Positions 11,656 through 23,995 of a stretch of DNA of 64,000 nucleotides are shown one piece after another (position 1 is the first letter of the stretch; every line of letters starts with the position of its first letter). Position numbers and translations under genes: made by a program. Source of the DNA: Delphinapterus leucas (Eukaryota; Chordata; Mammalia; Artiodactyla; Monodontidae); assembly GCF_002288925.2 (NCBI RefSeq), contig NW_022098037.1, forward strand, positions 7,047,524 to 7,111,523, written 5' to 3'. The notes beneath the pieces are model-generated. The model saw only the letters and a program-made list of their open reading frames with translations, ran no database searches and was not told where the DNA came from.

Positions 11656-11795
11656 TCAGAGCTAAGGAGTCTAAGGCCCAGAGAGACTCAGTGACTTGTG
11701 TAAGGTCACAGAGTGAGTTTACAGCCAAGTCAGGATCTGACCTTAGTCCTCTCAAGTCCAGCCTGGTGTGCTTTCTATACTGTATGCGGTAGATT
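11656..11795 (-). repeat. MIR fragment, reverse
   Basis: Plus strand shows AGGCCCAGAGAGACTCAGTG, ACTTGTGTAAGGTCACAGAG and GTCAGGATCTGACC, the reverse of the MIR tRNA-related and core region. Confidence 0.7.
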
Positions 11796-11799
11796 GGTT

Positions 11800-12540
11800 G
11801 CAAAGATGGCCCAGATACTTCATGCCTCCCTATATCAACATCTTTGCAATTATAACTTAGCAGGTTCTCTCATCGCCTCTGGAATCTGGGCTGCCCTTGT
11901 TACTTGCTTTGGTCAATATCACATGTAGTGGAATAGTAGGATGTGGTGGAAGTGATGGTGTGCCACTTTGGAGCCTTGGTCTCAAGAGTTCTTACGTGTT
12001 TCCACTTATTCTATTGGAATCTTATTATCACCATAAGGACAAGCCTAGACTAGCCTGTTAGAGAATGAAAAGTCACAGGGGAAGATCCCAGTTACTCCAG
12101 CTAAAGTCAGACTAGCCAACAACCAGTCAACCAGGACATATGACAGAACCTAGCCTAAGCATCAGAGCTCACAGGTGATCATGAATGAGCCTAGCTGAGA
12201 CCAGAAAAACTACCCAGCTGACTCATTAGCAATAATACATATTTTTTAAGCAGAATCGAGCAAACCTTTTTTTTTTAAAGGGCTAGATAGTGAATATTAT
12301 AAGTTAATGAGGCATATGCTCTGTGGTACCTCCCCTCTGTTTACTGTAGTACAAAAAACAGATAAACATATAAGGCAGATAATATGTAAATGAACAGACA
12401 CAGCCATGTCTAAATAAAACTATATTTACAAAGACAGGCATCTGGCCCACAGGTTGTAGTTTGCAGACCCCTGATTATAAGCCACTGACTTTGGGATGAC
12501 TTGTTATACAGCAAGAGCTAGCTGATACACTGATTCTGAC
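11800..12540 (+). repeat. MLT1-like LTR, interrupted by a hAT-type DNA element
   Basis: The 5' side has AAAGATGGCCCAGATACTTC-like sequence and CTGGGCTGCCCTTGTTACTT. The 3' end, GCCACTGACTTTGGGATGAC then TTGTTATACAGCAAGAGCTAG, is the typical MLT LTR end. The unrelated segment at 12250-12475 separates the two parts. Confidence 0.6.
12250..12475 (+). mobile_element. hAT-Charlie-like non-autonomous DNA transposon (MER type)
   Basis: Contains TTAAAGGGCTAGATAGTGAA, CAGACACAGCCATGTCTAAA, AAAACTATATTTACAAAGAC and a CTGGCCCACAGGTTGTAGTT end. This matches a common mammalian MER element beginning AAAGGGCCAGATAGTAAATA. The subfamily is not certain. Confidence 0.6.
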
Positions 12541-13195
12541 TTGATATCCCAAACAAAGAAAAGCACCAAACTAACTGCCAAAGAGCTTACTTGCAAAGAT
12601 AAAAGGGAGGAGCAGAAGGGAAATGTCTCCATTTTCCTGAAGTTCACACTTTAACTACCTGTAAAGTCTGTCACAATTTTTCTCATTTGCAGATTGTGTA
12701 CTGCTGTCAGATAACTGCTATTTCAGTCCTTACAAATAGGGTTTCATGAGGATAGCCAAACTACTGGGGGGACAAAATGGAACCTATTCTGGTTGCAGAC
12801 TCAGTTTGTAAGCTTCTGATTCTGGATTCCAATCCCAACTGAAACAGAGTTCAGAGACTCTTGGAGAGATTTCAAAGCCATATTTGTCAGCCTCTGCCTA
12901 TTTCTCCTCATTCTCACCGTCTCTACAGCATTTGGTGCTTCTGACCACACCCTCCTTGAAACCATCTCCTCCTTTGGCTCCCATCATGCCTCTAGCTCAT
13001 TTATTTCATCTCTGGTCTATCAGCAGGAACTCCCTATTCAGAGTTGTTCTTTTTACATTTCGGTCCTGAGCCACTTTTTCTTTCTGTTCTACACTACTGG
13101 GTCTGAGCTGGGGATAGGTATCAGAATATCCCACGGAACCTATTTAAAACTTGGAAGCATAATGGCCATAATTTGAAAAAGTTCCTCAGGTGACT
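12541..13195. other. Gene-free stretch
   Basis: No recognised exon or repeat. A short CT-rich part lies at 12895-13060. Confidence 0.4.
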
Positions 13196-13199
13196 TGGA

Positions 13200-13725
13200 T
13201 GGACATTCCTGTAGCAGTTAGTATTTTCCAAAGATGATCCTCAATATTTCCCATCCGACATGCCCTTCCCCAGTGTGACTGTGCCATTTTCCCCATCAAG
13301 AGGTAGAATCTATTTCTCAACCTCTTGAATGTGGTTAGGTCCTGTAAAATGTAATAGAAGTGACACTGCCAGTTCTGGGCATGGCCCTTTACTGACCTGG
13401 TAACTTTAACTTCTGCCACTTGTAAGAAATGTGATTAGATATCCTGAGACCACCATGACAGGAGAAACCCAAGCCATACGGAGCAGCTCAAAGTATAAGA
13501 CCCCATGTGTAGAACACTGAGGCACTCTGTGTAAATAAGGAACCATCTTGAAAGTGGATCCTCTAGGCCCAGCCACTACAGCTAAAACCATGTGGAACAA
13601 AACTATCTAGCCTAGTCCTTCCCAGATTCCTGACCTACAAAATCATCAGCAAAATAAATGATTGTGTTAAACCATTAAGTTTGGGGGTAGCTGTTACTCA
13701 ATAAGAGGTAAATCAGACAGATCCC
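13200..13725 (+). repeat. MLT1-like solo LTR
   Basis: Contains AGTATTTTCCAAAGATGATC, TGTGGTTAGGTCCTGTAAAA and TATCCTGAGACCACCATG. It ends AACCATTAAGTTTGGGGGTA, then GCTGTTACTCAATAAGAGGT, a degraded MLT LTR 3' end. Confidence 0.55.
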
Positions 13726-13770
13726 CCTCTTCCCATGCATACACACAACCCTGTTAAGATCTATTGCCCT

Positions 13771-14118
13771 AGGACTTCCCTGGTGGTGTAGTGGTTAAGA
13801 ATTCGCCTGTCAATGCAGGGGACATGGGTTCGAGCCCTGGTCCAGGAAGGTCCCACATGCCGCGGAGCAACTAAGCCCGCGGGCCACAACTACTGAGCCC
13901 GTGCTCTAGAGGCCATGAGCCACAACTACTCAGCCTGTGAGCCACAACTACTAAAGCCTGTGTGCCTAGAGCCCGTACTCTGCAACAAGAGAAGCCACCA
14001 CAATGAGAAGCCCGTGCACCGCAATGAAGAGTAGCCCCTGCTCGCTGCAACTAGAGAAATCCCATGCGCAGCAACGAAGACCCAACGCAGCCAAAAATAA
14101 ATAAATAAATAATTTGTA
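13771..14118 (+). mobile_element. CHR-type SINE, long form
   Basis: Starts AGGACTTCCCTGGTGGTGTA and has a B-box-like GGTTCGAGCC. The CAACTACTGAGCC body ends GACCCAACGCAGCC with an AAATAAATAAAT tail. Confidence 0.93.
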
Positions 14119-14340
14119 TTAAAAAGAAAATCACTTCTATAATACCTGCTGTATGCCAGGCAATGAATAAAGACCATAAACACAAAGGCGTGTTATCGGG
14201 TCTGTCTTGAGTGGCTTAAAGTTATGGTAGACAGACATATACTAAGATGTATGCTACAAAAGACTTTCACCTCTATCCTTACTTTACTCTTCTCCATTTT
14301 AGAGTTGCTTGAGAAAAAAAAGAAAAAAATAGATAAAAAG

Positions 14341-14470
14341 GGGATTCCCTGGCGGGACTCGGCATTCTCATTGTTGGGGCCCCCAGTTCGATTCCTGGTC
14401 CAGGGATTAAGATCCCACAAGCTACGCAGCAGAGCCAAAAAAAAAAAAAAGAAAAGAAAAAGAAGAAAGA
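14341..14470 (+). mobile_element. Short CHR-2-like SINE with A-rich tail
   Basis: Starts GGGATTCCCTGGCGGGACTC, has CAGTTCGATTCCTGGTCCAG and ends GCAGAGCC followed by a poly-A/GAAAAG tail. The head is clearly tRNA-like. Confidence 0.8.
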
Positions 14471-14689
14471 GTTGGTTGACAGTTCTATTTCAGTACAAAA
14501 TTCTTAGGGGCCAAGGTCATGTCTTATTTATCATAGCCCACAATTAGCACTTGGCTTTGCTCCATATATTCTCGGATAATGGTTATTAGATTTTATCAGA
14601 TGTACTAGTTATAAAAAGAGCAACCATTTATTGGCCCTTTACATGGAACACTGCTAACATCATGATGTTGGATGGGAAGTACACATGTA

Positions 14690-15075
14690 GAGCTGTGGCA
14701 AAGACTGCTGTGAGTTCACTTTACCCCAGTTCCTTTTCTTACTGGGCACTCAGCTAGACTGCTTTTCCTAGCCTTCCCTGCAGTTAGGTGTGACCATATG
14801 ACTGAATTCTGGCCAATAAAATGTGGGCAGGAAGTGATATGTATCTAAGCCTGGTCTACAAAAACTTTCTGCTTAATATTCCACTCTTCCAATCTCTCTC
14901 TTTTCCTCCTGCAGTTTAATGGAGAAGCCTGAAGATCTAGAAGAGGTGGCACTACAAAAAGGAAAGAACCTGGATCCCTGAGATACTATTTGGGGCATCA
15001 CTGGCTAACCAAGAATACTTGCGTTACACTATTGCATGAGTCAGCAATAAACTTTTATTATGTAAAGCTTCTGGA
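14690..15075 (+). repeat. Old MLT/MER-like LTR fragment
   Basis: TGACCATATGACTGAATTCT, GGCCAATAAAATGTGGGCAG and CAATAAACTTTTATTATGTA are typical internal and terminal blocks of an ancient MLT-class repeat. The family assignment is tentative. Confidence 0.45.
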
Positions 15076-16300
15076 AGTTGAAGACTGCTTACTACAGTTG
15101 TCAGTTTGAACTTGCCTAATTCAAATGCTAAGTTTAATGCAACCTTCCTAGATTGATCATGACTACCTACTTTTCAAAAGAGTATCCAGTAGATTCCAAA
15201 ATTGCATTTATTATTCTCGTTTAAGCATGAGCTCTCTCATCTCCATGATCAGAAATAATGGCTTGTTCAATCTTTTATTTTTGCAGTCTTCGAAATATAT
15301 ATGAGTGGTAACAAAACCAAAGAGCTAATCAACCTCTCCCAAAATATACTTTAATAAGCCCAGCAAAAACTCTTTGGTGTAGAATATGAAAAGTTCAGGG
15401 ATCCCTGGGCCTGGTTAGGGCCAGGCTAACCAGGCGGCTGTCTACAGAGGCTGCATAGGATGGGGTGATTGATGTTCAGGCCTGTGAATGCTGGGAAAGA
15501 AACAGAGAGGACTAAGCTTTGACTTCCTTGATGCCTTAGAGCCAGTTTGGCACTTGTCACAACTCAGTGATTTGTATTCATGTGACAACCTTACCACTTC
15601 CTGTTTTGATCCAAAAAAAGAATTCTAGGAGAGAAATGAGGCCACAAAACTGAAGAAGGCCCAGTGTGTCCTTTTTATCTTCCATTTACTCAACATACAT
15701 TTACTGTGCACCTATTATGTTCACAACTGTGTGTGTGTGTTTGGAAGGGCGGAATTCAAATAAACATAATAAACAGATCTGCTTCCAGGGAGATGTTTAG
15801 ACTGATGGGATTTGACAAGGCAAGCAGCTGTTTGAAAGACAGTGTAGAGTAGAAAGTTCACTGACTCTGATGAGAGAGACTCAGGTTCAAAATCTGGCAT
15901 ATAATTGGCACAAACAAGAAAAACTGGATAAGTATGGAGGAGGAAAATTACATTGGGCTTGAATGGACAAAATAAGTCATTAATTTTTCTTAATCAAGGC
16001 TTCCTTTTAGAACATTTCTCAGTCCTAATCTAATATGGATGCCAAATCTGTCTAATTCACAACCAGGCATCAACAAGAAAGATACAAATGGAGAGAGGAA
16101 TTCATTGTTCCAGAAGAGAAGTTCCTGTATTGGATGAAAAATTCACAGCAGGCATTGCTGACTCATATATACACATTTGTGTGTGTGTGCGTGTGTGTGT
16201 ATAATAGGCATGCTACATACGTGAGAGATAAGTCATAAAAATTGTTCACATATTCAGGAACAAAGAGTTATGATATAATTTCTGAAATTACAGAGATCCA
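15076..16300. other. Gene-free stretch
   Basis: No exon recognised. It holds a TG run at 15727-15741, a (GT)n/(GC) tract at 16178-16202, and a weak reverse L2-like motif near 15690 (TTACTGTGCACCTATTATGT). Confidence 0.45.
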
Positions 16301-16304
16301 GAAT

Positions 16305-16465
16305 TAGAAGAGGATCTTTCAATCCAAACCATTTATCTTACAATTGAGGAGACAGACTCAAATAGGTGAAATGACTTGGTGAAGGCCACACAACTATGAA
16401 ATCGTCAAGCCAGGACCTGACCTGGATTTCTGGCCCAATGCCCTTACCACTAACTCCTTTCTAGT
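16305..16465 (-). repeat. MIR fragment, reverse
   Basis: Plus strand has TTGAGGAGACAGACTCAAAT, TTGGTGAAGGCCACACAACT and GCCAGGACCTGACC, a reversed MIR pattern. Confidence 0.6.
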
Positions 16466-16637
16466 CAAGGCATAAGGAGCTATTCCATAAAGTCACTGGG
16501 TAGAGCTTCCTGGAGGTCTTAGTTCCAGGGAGTGAAGACTTCCCACTGAAAATTTCCCAGTATTATGGACAGAGGTCTGGCTTGAACTAAACTGTATTAA
16601 GGGAGTCCACAAGATAGTTAAGCATACTTAAAACAGC

Positions 16638-16679
16638 CCTCATTTATTGAATACTTGCTATGTGTCAGGCACTGTGCCG

Positions 16680-16717
<38 letters not shown>

Positions 16718-16735
16718 TTATTTATTTCATTTATT
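16638..16735 (-). repeat. L2 3'-end fragment (reverse) running into (TA)n/(TTTA)n
   Basis: CATTTATTGAATACTTGCTA, then TGTGTCAGGCACTGTGCCGA, is the reversed L2 end. It continues into a TATATA tract at 16687-16711 and then TTTATTTATTTATTT. Confidence 0.65.
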
Positions 16736-16904
16736 CATTCGCTTAAATTTTTATTTGTATGCCAGGAATCTATGCTATGTGCTAGGATCCAATAGTGAAA
16801 AGACATACATGGTTCTTGACCTTATGGAACCTCTAGACTTCCACATAACAGAAATTCCATAAGGTCTGCTTGTTTACTGCATCCATTTACAGGTGATGAA
16901 ATGG

Positions 16905-17140
16905 GCCCAGAGAATAACAATGATGGCTACCATATATTGTCCACCTACCCCACACCAAACACTTTTCCAAGCACTCTCTGAGTTAATCTGTACAACAGTT
17001 CTACGAGATAAGAAACAGGGGCATAGGAAGCTGAACGTCTGGTTCAAGGTCACGTAGGTAATAAGCAGTAGAACATGGACTGGAACCAAGGTTGTCTGGT
17101 GCCAGTGTCCATGATTTTAACCACTACATTACACTGACCA
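16905..17140 (-). repeat. MIR fragment, reverse
   Basis: Plus strand has CCAAGCACTCTCTGAGTTAA, AGTTCTACGAGATAAGAAAC and TCAAGGTCACGTAGGTAATA, then a degraded tRNA-like part ending TTTTAACCACTACATTAC. Confidence 0.7.
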
Positions 17141-18760
17141 GTTGGATTCCTGCTATGCACGCTAAAAGATGGTATTACCTGATGTCAAAACTCTGCTAGT
17201 GAGACCTAGGACCCAAGAAGCATCAATTACTTTGTCTACAGGCAAATTTTGTTTTCAGCAGTTGTATGTAGATAATAATATTTGCTTGAGTGCTTACCAT
17301 ATGTCAGAGTACTGCACCTGTACATATGATATCCAGGTAAAACACAAGCATAATACTGGCCTTTAGTAGATCCTCAATATAGTAGGCAAATGGTAAGCAG
17401 TAAGAATAAATATGTAAGGCTAGAGAAAACCTAGAAATTATTAAGAAGTAGAGGGTGCTGGCTGCAATTGTGCTGGATCTGCATTTGGACAAAAATATGT
17501 TTGTATTTTTTCAAGACTGTGCTTGCTTTATTTAGATATAGAGATAACAAATATCTACATAAATCTTCACTCACCTGTTAGAGGGAGATTTCCGCAGAAA
17601 TAATTTCTCCAGCCATAAAATTTATTGTGTACTGTGATTTACTCATCTGTTTAAGGCATCCTGTTGCAAGGCATGGACACACTCCTTGAAAATAAAAACA
17701 CAAACTTGAATGATTTTCGGTTTCACATAAATTCTATTAAAGAAGAATAAAACAGTGAAATCACAGAATTTCTCCATTCTCTTCCACCATGTGTTTCTTT
17801 GAGGTTTAATAATATTATAAATAAAGCAGCTTCAAGATTAAATACAAAACAGTGAACAACTTAGAAACATTTTGAAGAAGCAAGTATTATATCCCAGTGT
17901 TGCCAGGCTTTCAACAAAAGTAAGATAGAAAACAGAGCGAGAACTCTCATTTGTTCTATCAAGAAAGCATAAATATTGGCTCCGTATTAAGCCAACCTCT
18001 TGCAGCTGTACACCAGCTCTCAACTATTAAAAAGATTCTTAAATTCCCAGGGAAACAAAAATCAATTTCATCCATATAAGTCTGTATATAAATCTATTGT
18101 GCTTTATTCCAAATATTTTCTCATCAAGGAATTTGGAACGAAATTTTTTTTGAAAGAGAAAGTCTCCATTTCACCCATTACACCATTATAAATATTTGAA
18201 TGACTTCCAGTAACTTTGCTTAGAAAATCTCAATGTCTGTATAACATGCCAATGACAGCTCAGCAGTAATGTCAATACATTTCATTACCTGGCAAGACAA
18301 TCATTCATAGCAATAGATTGGAATTCTGATTGCCCTTTACATATATTGTATTTCACTTTTGTCACAGCACACCGGATGGTTACTCTTGCCCTCTTGGCAA
18401 GATACTCTTTCTGAGCTTATACTAAAAATCTCTTTTATCTCTTAAAGCTTAGAATGAGCTAAGTGATTACTGTTTTAGTCCTAAACCAATATGTGTAGTC
18501 AGGTCTTGAAAGAATTCCAATCACTGTAGCCCTTGTTCATATTTTAGATGGATAATAATGCCATTGGGTTGTTTTCCTTGGGGCTCATTTTATATATTCT
18601 ATTTGTAGGAATTAAGGTTTCTAGTCCAGTGACTATTGTTCACATAATTCAAACAAAGAAAGGAATGTGATATTAATTTTCTGGGTTTTGTAAGAAACTG
18701 CACTGGAAAAGTGAAATATAAATATTTGCTAAAGTTTGGAGAAATAGAGTAGAATAGAGA
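17141..18760. other. Gene-free stretch
   Basis: AT-rich DNA with no ORF of note and no exon recognised. A weak L2/MIR-like motif lies at 17275-17310. Confidence 0.4.
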
Positions 18761-18764
18761 TGTA

Positions 18765-18950
18765 CTTCTCAAAATTCAGTGTGCATTAGAATCTCCTGGA
18801 GAGCCGGTTAAAACAGATTCCTAGGTCCCACAGCCAGTGATTCTGATTCAGTAAGCCTGTGTGGAGTTCGGGACTGATTTCCAGCAAGTTCCCAGGTGAT
18901 GTTCATGTTGCCAGTTCATGGACCATCTTTTGAGGAGCAGTGGAACAAAA
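18765..18950 (+). mobile_element. MER5A-like hAT-Charlie DNA transposon
   Basis: CTCAAAATTCAGTGTGCATT, AGAATCTCCTGGAGAGCCGG, GATTCTGATTCAGTAAGCCT and AAGTTCCCAGGTGATGTTCA follow the recalled MER5A consensus in order, nearly end to end. Confidence 0.8.
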
Positions 18951-18977
18951 CGGAGTGGTCAATAGCAAAGGCTAAAA

Positions 18978-19175
18978 TCGTGCCTTTGCCATTTACAGGT
19001 TTGTTGATTTGGAGTAATCAATTAAGGAGTAATTTATTTAACATATTTTTAAGCCTTAGTTTCCTCATCTGCTCAATGGGGGTTTTGTAAGGATTAGATA
19101 AGTCTGTTCGTCACTTGACATAGTGCTAGACAGGTACCTGGTATGTGCTAAATAAATGGCAACCATGGTTATTAG
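18978..19175 (+). repeat. MIR SINE fragment
   Basis: TTAAGCCTTAGTTTCCTCAT, CTGCTCAATGGGGGTTTTGT, then AGTGCTAGACAGGTACCTGG and TAAATAAATGG form the MIR core and 3' end. Confidence 0.7.
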
Positions 19176-20373
19176 AAATGATGAAGTCTTCTTTTCCGGG
19201 ATCCACCTGGTTGAATATGTAGTTCTTCTGTTCCATATCCTAGTGTGTTTGGCAAATTATTTGTTAAGTATGTCTAGATTAGGAGTTATCAGATCGATGC
19301 ATTAGCAACTATTCAGGATTTGAATTGCTAAGGTGGGACCTAAAACAGTTAAATATTTTGATCCCTGGGCCTTCCAACCAAATACCATGCTGAAGCTCTG
19401 ATTCTCTGTACTTTGAATTATTTTTCATTTAAATTTCTTTATAGTCCACATCTCCACAGTTATGTCTCCTTATGAATGATCTTTAAAGAACAACATCAGT
19501 TTATTTTCAAAATCAAACTCAAGTCTTTGGAGACTAATATCCTTTCTCTCCATATTTTGCTATTAAGAGGCCTGGTGTTCTGCCAAGGCAACGTATTAAT
19601 AAATTTAAGCTTGAGGTTTTCATTGTCATGTGAACGTTGAAATTGGCTCTCAATTACACAAAGCAGCCAGTTCAACAGAGTACGTGTATTGGATTTACAA
19701 CGAACATGTCTGGGAAAAAATTAGTTTAAAATCCTTGATTTTGTGGTTTGCTTTTAATTTGTTAAATAGGCATAATCCACCAGTCATAAGCATCTCAGCC
19801 AATTCAGGCTAAGTTAATTCTGAGAAATATATGTTTACTTTAGTCAAATGTTAACAAATTAATTTGTCTTGCATCCAATCATTTATTTAGTTTTTCACTT
19901 AACACTAAGTCCCATTTCTGTGGTAGGTGATGGTCTAGATGCTGGGGAAAACACGTACCCCATCCTCCCAGAGTTTATAGTCTAGTGAGAAAGGTAAAAG
20001 CACAGTTATCAGAACCTCGTTTTAACAGGCTGATAAATCTCCAGTCTTTACCAGTTAACAAGCTGTAGAAAGTTTCAGCCCATTGTTTGTGTTTCTATGC
20101 AATTACTCATCAATCTGTTAGCCATTATCCAAAGCTTCAGATACACTGGATGATGTCTTCTAAAAGTAGAATACTTCCAGAGCTTCTAACCAAAGGAGAA
20201 CTTTACATTTCTGGTTTTCTTTCTTCTTTTTTTTTTTGGAAAATGAATGTAGAGAAAGCAAATCAAGTCAGTTTTGTAGCTTGCAACTAGCTGTTATGTA
20301 AACTCTCGAGTAAAATGACATGAGTGAAGACAAATACCAATCTGTATATCAAACTTCATTTTTTGAGCTTTTC
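19176..20373. other. Gene-free stretch with a reverse L2 fragment near 19875-20000
   Basis: At 19875-20000 the motif GATGCTGGGGAAAACACGTA, then CAGAGTTTATAGTCTAGTGA, resembles reversed L2. The remainder is unrecognised. Confidence 0.4.
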
Positions 20374-20386
20374 AAAAGATGCAGGG

Positions 20387-20702
20387 GGACTTCCCTGGTG
20401 GTGCAGTGGTTAAGAATCTGCCTGCCAATGCAGGGGACACGGGTTCGATCCCTGGTCTGGGAAGATCCCACAAGCCGTGGAGCAACTAAGCCCTGTGGGC
20501 CACAACTACTGAGCCTGCGCTCTAGAGCCCACGAGCCACAACTACTGAGCCTGCACGCCTAGAGTCCATGCTCCGCAACAAGAGAAGCCACCACAATGGA
20601 AGCCCACGCACTGCAATGAAGAGTAGCCCACGCTCACCACAACTAGAGAAAGCCCGCACGCAGCAACGAAGACCCAATGCAGCCCCCACCCCCAAAAAAA
20701 TT
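20387..20702 (+). mobile_element. CHR-type SINE, long form
   Basis: Starts GGACTTCCCTGGTGGTGCAG and ends with CCAATGCAGCC followed by a C/A-rich tail. Direct repeats AAAAGATGCAGGG at 20374-20386 and 20703-20715 are identical. Confidence 0.95.
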
Positions 20703-20734
20703 AAAAGATGCAGGGATTTACATTCATATGACCT

Positions 20735-21125
20735 GTTTTGGACTGAATGTTGGGTCCCCATCCACAACCCCCTACCCTTGCCAAATTTATATGTTTAAGG
20801 CCTAACCTCCAATGTGATGGTATTTGGAGATGGGGCTTTGGGGAGGTAATTAGAGTTAGATGAGGTCATGAGGGTGGGCACTTCATGATGGGATTAGTGT
20901 CCTTATAAGAAGAGACACCAGAGAGCTTTCTCTCACTGCCCCATGTAAGGACACAGCCCGAACGTAGCTGTCTGCAAGGCAGGAAGCGGCCCTCACCAGA
21001 ATCCAAATTGGCTTCTACCTTGATCTTGGACTTCCCAGCCTCTAGAACTGTGAGAATAAATTTTTTTGTTTAAGCCACCCAGTCTATGGTATTTTGTTAT
21101 GGCAGCCTGAGCAGACTAAGACGTG
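20735..21125 (+). repeat. MLT1A/B-like solo LTR
   Basis: The full LTR order is visible: GGACTGAATGTTGGGTCCCC, CCAATGTGATGGTATTTGGA, GAGGTAATTAGAGTTAGATG, GTGTCCTTATAAGAAGAGAC, ACCTTGATCTTGGACTTCCC and AGCCACCCAGTCTATGGTAT. No internal region is attached. Confidence 0.8.
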
Positions 21126-22340
21126 ATTTTAGAAAGATGACAGGGATTTGTACAAAACGGTGGAATGCTTCAAACTTATCTCATATTATTCCCAAGCAGG
21201 GCCCTCAGCCTCAGTCTGCCAGGTGGGCTCTTGACAATCGCCAGCACACAATTTACTCTCTCTCGCCTCTGGTCTGCATTCCTCTTTGTGCTGTTTTCTT
21301 TACCCTAAATCTTCCATTTCTGGCTCAGAGTCTCATATCTAAGAAATCTTGATTAGCTCTAGTCAAGAAGGATCAAGTCCCAAATGACCCTTCATTGCAA
21401 AGTTTGTTTCACAATACACTTATTTGCATTTCTCTATTGTGTCCTTATGTTGGTTCAAGGATGTAGGTCTTATCTCCTCAACAAGACCTTGAGCATCTCC
21501 AAGACAAGCCTAGGGTCTAGACTTTTCAAATCTTTTGTGTCCTCCACTGGCCCTTGCAGAATGTGCAAATAGAATGGGAATAAAACTTATTGAATGAAAA
21601 TTGAACTAGATGCAAGAGCCAACGAATGTTCTGAGGCAAATGAATCAAGTAATGCGAGGAAGTACAATAAAATCCTGGCTCCAGAGCCTGCGGGTGGGGG
21701 TCGGAGAGAGTCGTTCTGGATAAGTGAGTTTAATAGATGGCTGAGTTTTAATTATCTTGAATGGAAACATTTCCAATATATTAATCTTCCCTGCCTTCTA
21801 AAATAGTGCATTATAAACATAATCCAGCTTGATGACTTGAGGCTGTCATTAAAAGTACTATTGTGCTATAACACTGAGAAGCCCTACGGCCCTTTGGAGG
21901 TATGCAGAACTGTTTGTCCCTATTCTAAATGGCTGCAGATTGCTGGGTTTCTTTTTTTAATTGTTGTTTTGTTTTTTAGCCTTTTTGGGTCATCCCTTGC
22001 TGCTGGACTGTCAGTCTCACTGATGCCAGTGTGACTGATTGTGCCATTTCTACTCCCTGCTCCTAATTTGCTGCTTCTCATCTGAAACGAGCTTGGAAAT
22101 CAAATACTCAAGCTCGCTGTGGTTGTTGTCATGATTATTATTGTTAAAGATGTGTGTAAACAGAGAGCAAAGGGCTCTGTGTGAGGGCTTGCCAGGGTCT
22201 CCATGGCTAAACTGTGCAAGAGACAAAACACATATATGTTGTGAACTCCTAGTTCAGCCTCTCTGAAGCCTTTTCAATTTAATTCCTATTCTTACTTTTC
22301 TGGTCTGAAAATAAAACTTTCTGGAAATGTATTTTTCAGT
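21126..22340. other. Gene-free stretch with an L2-like fragment near 21400-21600
   Basis: A degraded L2-like 3' end may lie at 21430-21600. At 21900-22200 there is unrecognised sequence with fairly balanced composition. No exon seen. Confidence 0.4.
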
Positions 22341-22344
22341 AAAA

Positions 22345-23330
22345 TTAGGAATTTAGTCATGTATTCGACAAGGATTCATTGAGTGCTTACAAAGTGCAAC
22401 GTACATGCTAGGTGCTGTAGGATGGTCGTTCAAAATGGATACTCTATGTCCAGCTTGCTCTCTGTTTTCTGTATTGCACTAGCACCTAGTAGGTACTCAA
22501 TAAATATCTGCTCATCAATGAAATGAACTTTATAATCTGAGAATATACAAGATATTGACACACATACACACACAAACAAGTTTACAATGTAAGCTGTAGT
22601 AAGGACCAGAATAAAAATACAAAAAAAGTATACACAAGGACCAAAAGATTATTTCCTGCTGGAAAATCCAGAAGGACTTCATGGAAGAGGTAGTGGTTTT
22701 GACTGGGACTTGAAGGATGGGGTCATATTTCAATCAGCAAGCAGTCAGGGAAGTAAGAAGAGACAAAAACACCACAGACAAAGGCCAGATGCTAGGATGG
22801 GCAGGGCGTATTGGGGGGACAATTAGTATATTTTGGCTGTAGTACGTGTAGGGGAGTAAGGAGACAACATTATAACATTATACTGGGGTCAGAGCATGGG
22901 TGGGCTTTGAATGTCAGGCTAAAGAATTTGGACTTTATTAGGTAATGGGGAGGAACTGAGGGTTTTTGAGCTGGGAGGTGACATGCTTTGAGCTGGGCTT
23001 TAGGAATCTTGATAAATGTTGGAATCTAGGAGTTAAAGGGAAACAGGACTGGAGGTGATTCCAAGGGTATATGGGAGGCAACACGGGCCTGAACTAGGAT
23101 GTTGTCAGTGAGAATAGCAGAGCGGGAATGATTGTCCGAGGCACTGTAGAGGTAAATAAGAGGATATGGCAACTTATTTGTTGTCAGGAGCAATGGAGAA
23201 GGACACGTTGGGTATAACTCCAAGTGATGTCCTTTCCAGAATGAACTAGAAGAGTCCAAAAGAATGGATTTAAAGAGATGGTGAAGAGTTTGACTTGGGA
23301 CATGCTGAGATGTGAGAGTGAATTGTTGAT
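22345..23330 (-). repeat. L2 LINE, mostly reverse, in pieces
   Basis: AAGGATTCATTGAGTGCTTA (reversed L2 3' end) is followed by a short plus-oriented piece (AGTAGGTACTCAATAAATAT, about 22430-22530). A long reverse body follows, with TTTGAATGTCAGGCTAAAGA, TTTGGACTTTATTAGGTAAT and GGGAGGTGACATGCTTTG. The body resembles the reverse complement of L2 ORF2 and 3' sequence. Confidence 0.65.
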
Positions 23331-23547
23331 AGCTCTGCTGTAAAAAGCATGAATGGGAAACTGCCCTGAAAAACACTAAAGGAATAACAAATACTCACAA
23401 AATGAGGGCTTATGTGGACTCAGCTCACAAAAAGAAGTTAAAAGGTCAACATCTTATTTTTAGTCCCTTCTTGACATGACTATATTAAAAGCTGTTCATC
23501 CTTATTTTCAAATAGCTTTCAAGTACACCTTTAAAAAAACTTCTACT

Positions 23548-23808
23548 TGGGGCTTTCCTGGTGGCGCAGTGGTTGAGAATCTGCCTGCCAATGCAGGGGA
23601 CACGGGTTCGAGCCCTAGTCTGGGAAGATCCCACATGCCGCGGAGCAACTAGGCCCGTGAGCCACAATTACTGAGCCTGCGCGTCTGAGGCCTGTGCTCC
23701 GCAACAAGAGAGGCCGCGATAGTGAGAGGCCCGCTCACCGCGATGAAGAGTGGCCCCCACTTGCCGCAACTAGAGAAAACCCTCGCACAGAGACCCAACA
23801 AAATACCA
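23548..23808 (+). mobile_element. CHR-type SINE, deleted subtype
   Basis: The head is GGGGCTTTCCTGGTGGCGCA with GTGGTTGAGAATCTGCC. The body lacks the repeated CAACTACTGAAGCC units of the long form and instead has GAGAGGCCGCGATAGTGAGA, then GACCCAAC. This is an internally deleted subtype; a target-site duplication was not clear. Confidence 0.88.
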
Positions 23809-23995
23809 CCAGCTTCAGGTTGACCTGGTTCCTTATAGCATACAGAGCACCCTGAGGCATAATTATTCTGGACAGGAATATGTCAAGTCCTTGGGGGGAC
23901 CAATGGAGCTTCAGAAAAGTTCAAGGAAAATCTGCAAGAGATCTCCATTGAAGTGACTCTATTTCTTGTTTTAAATACAGTGAATATGTACTACG

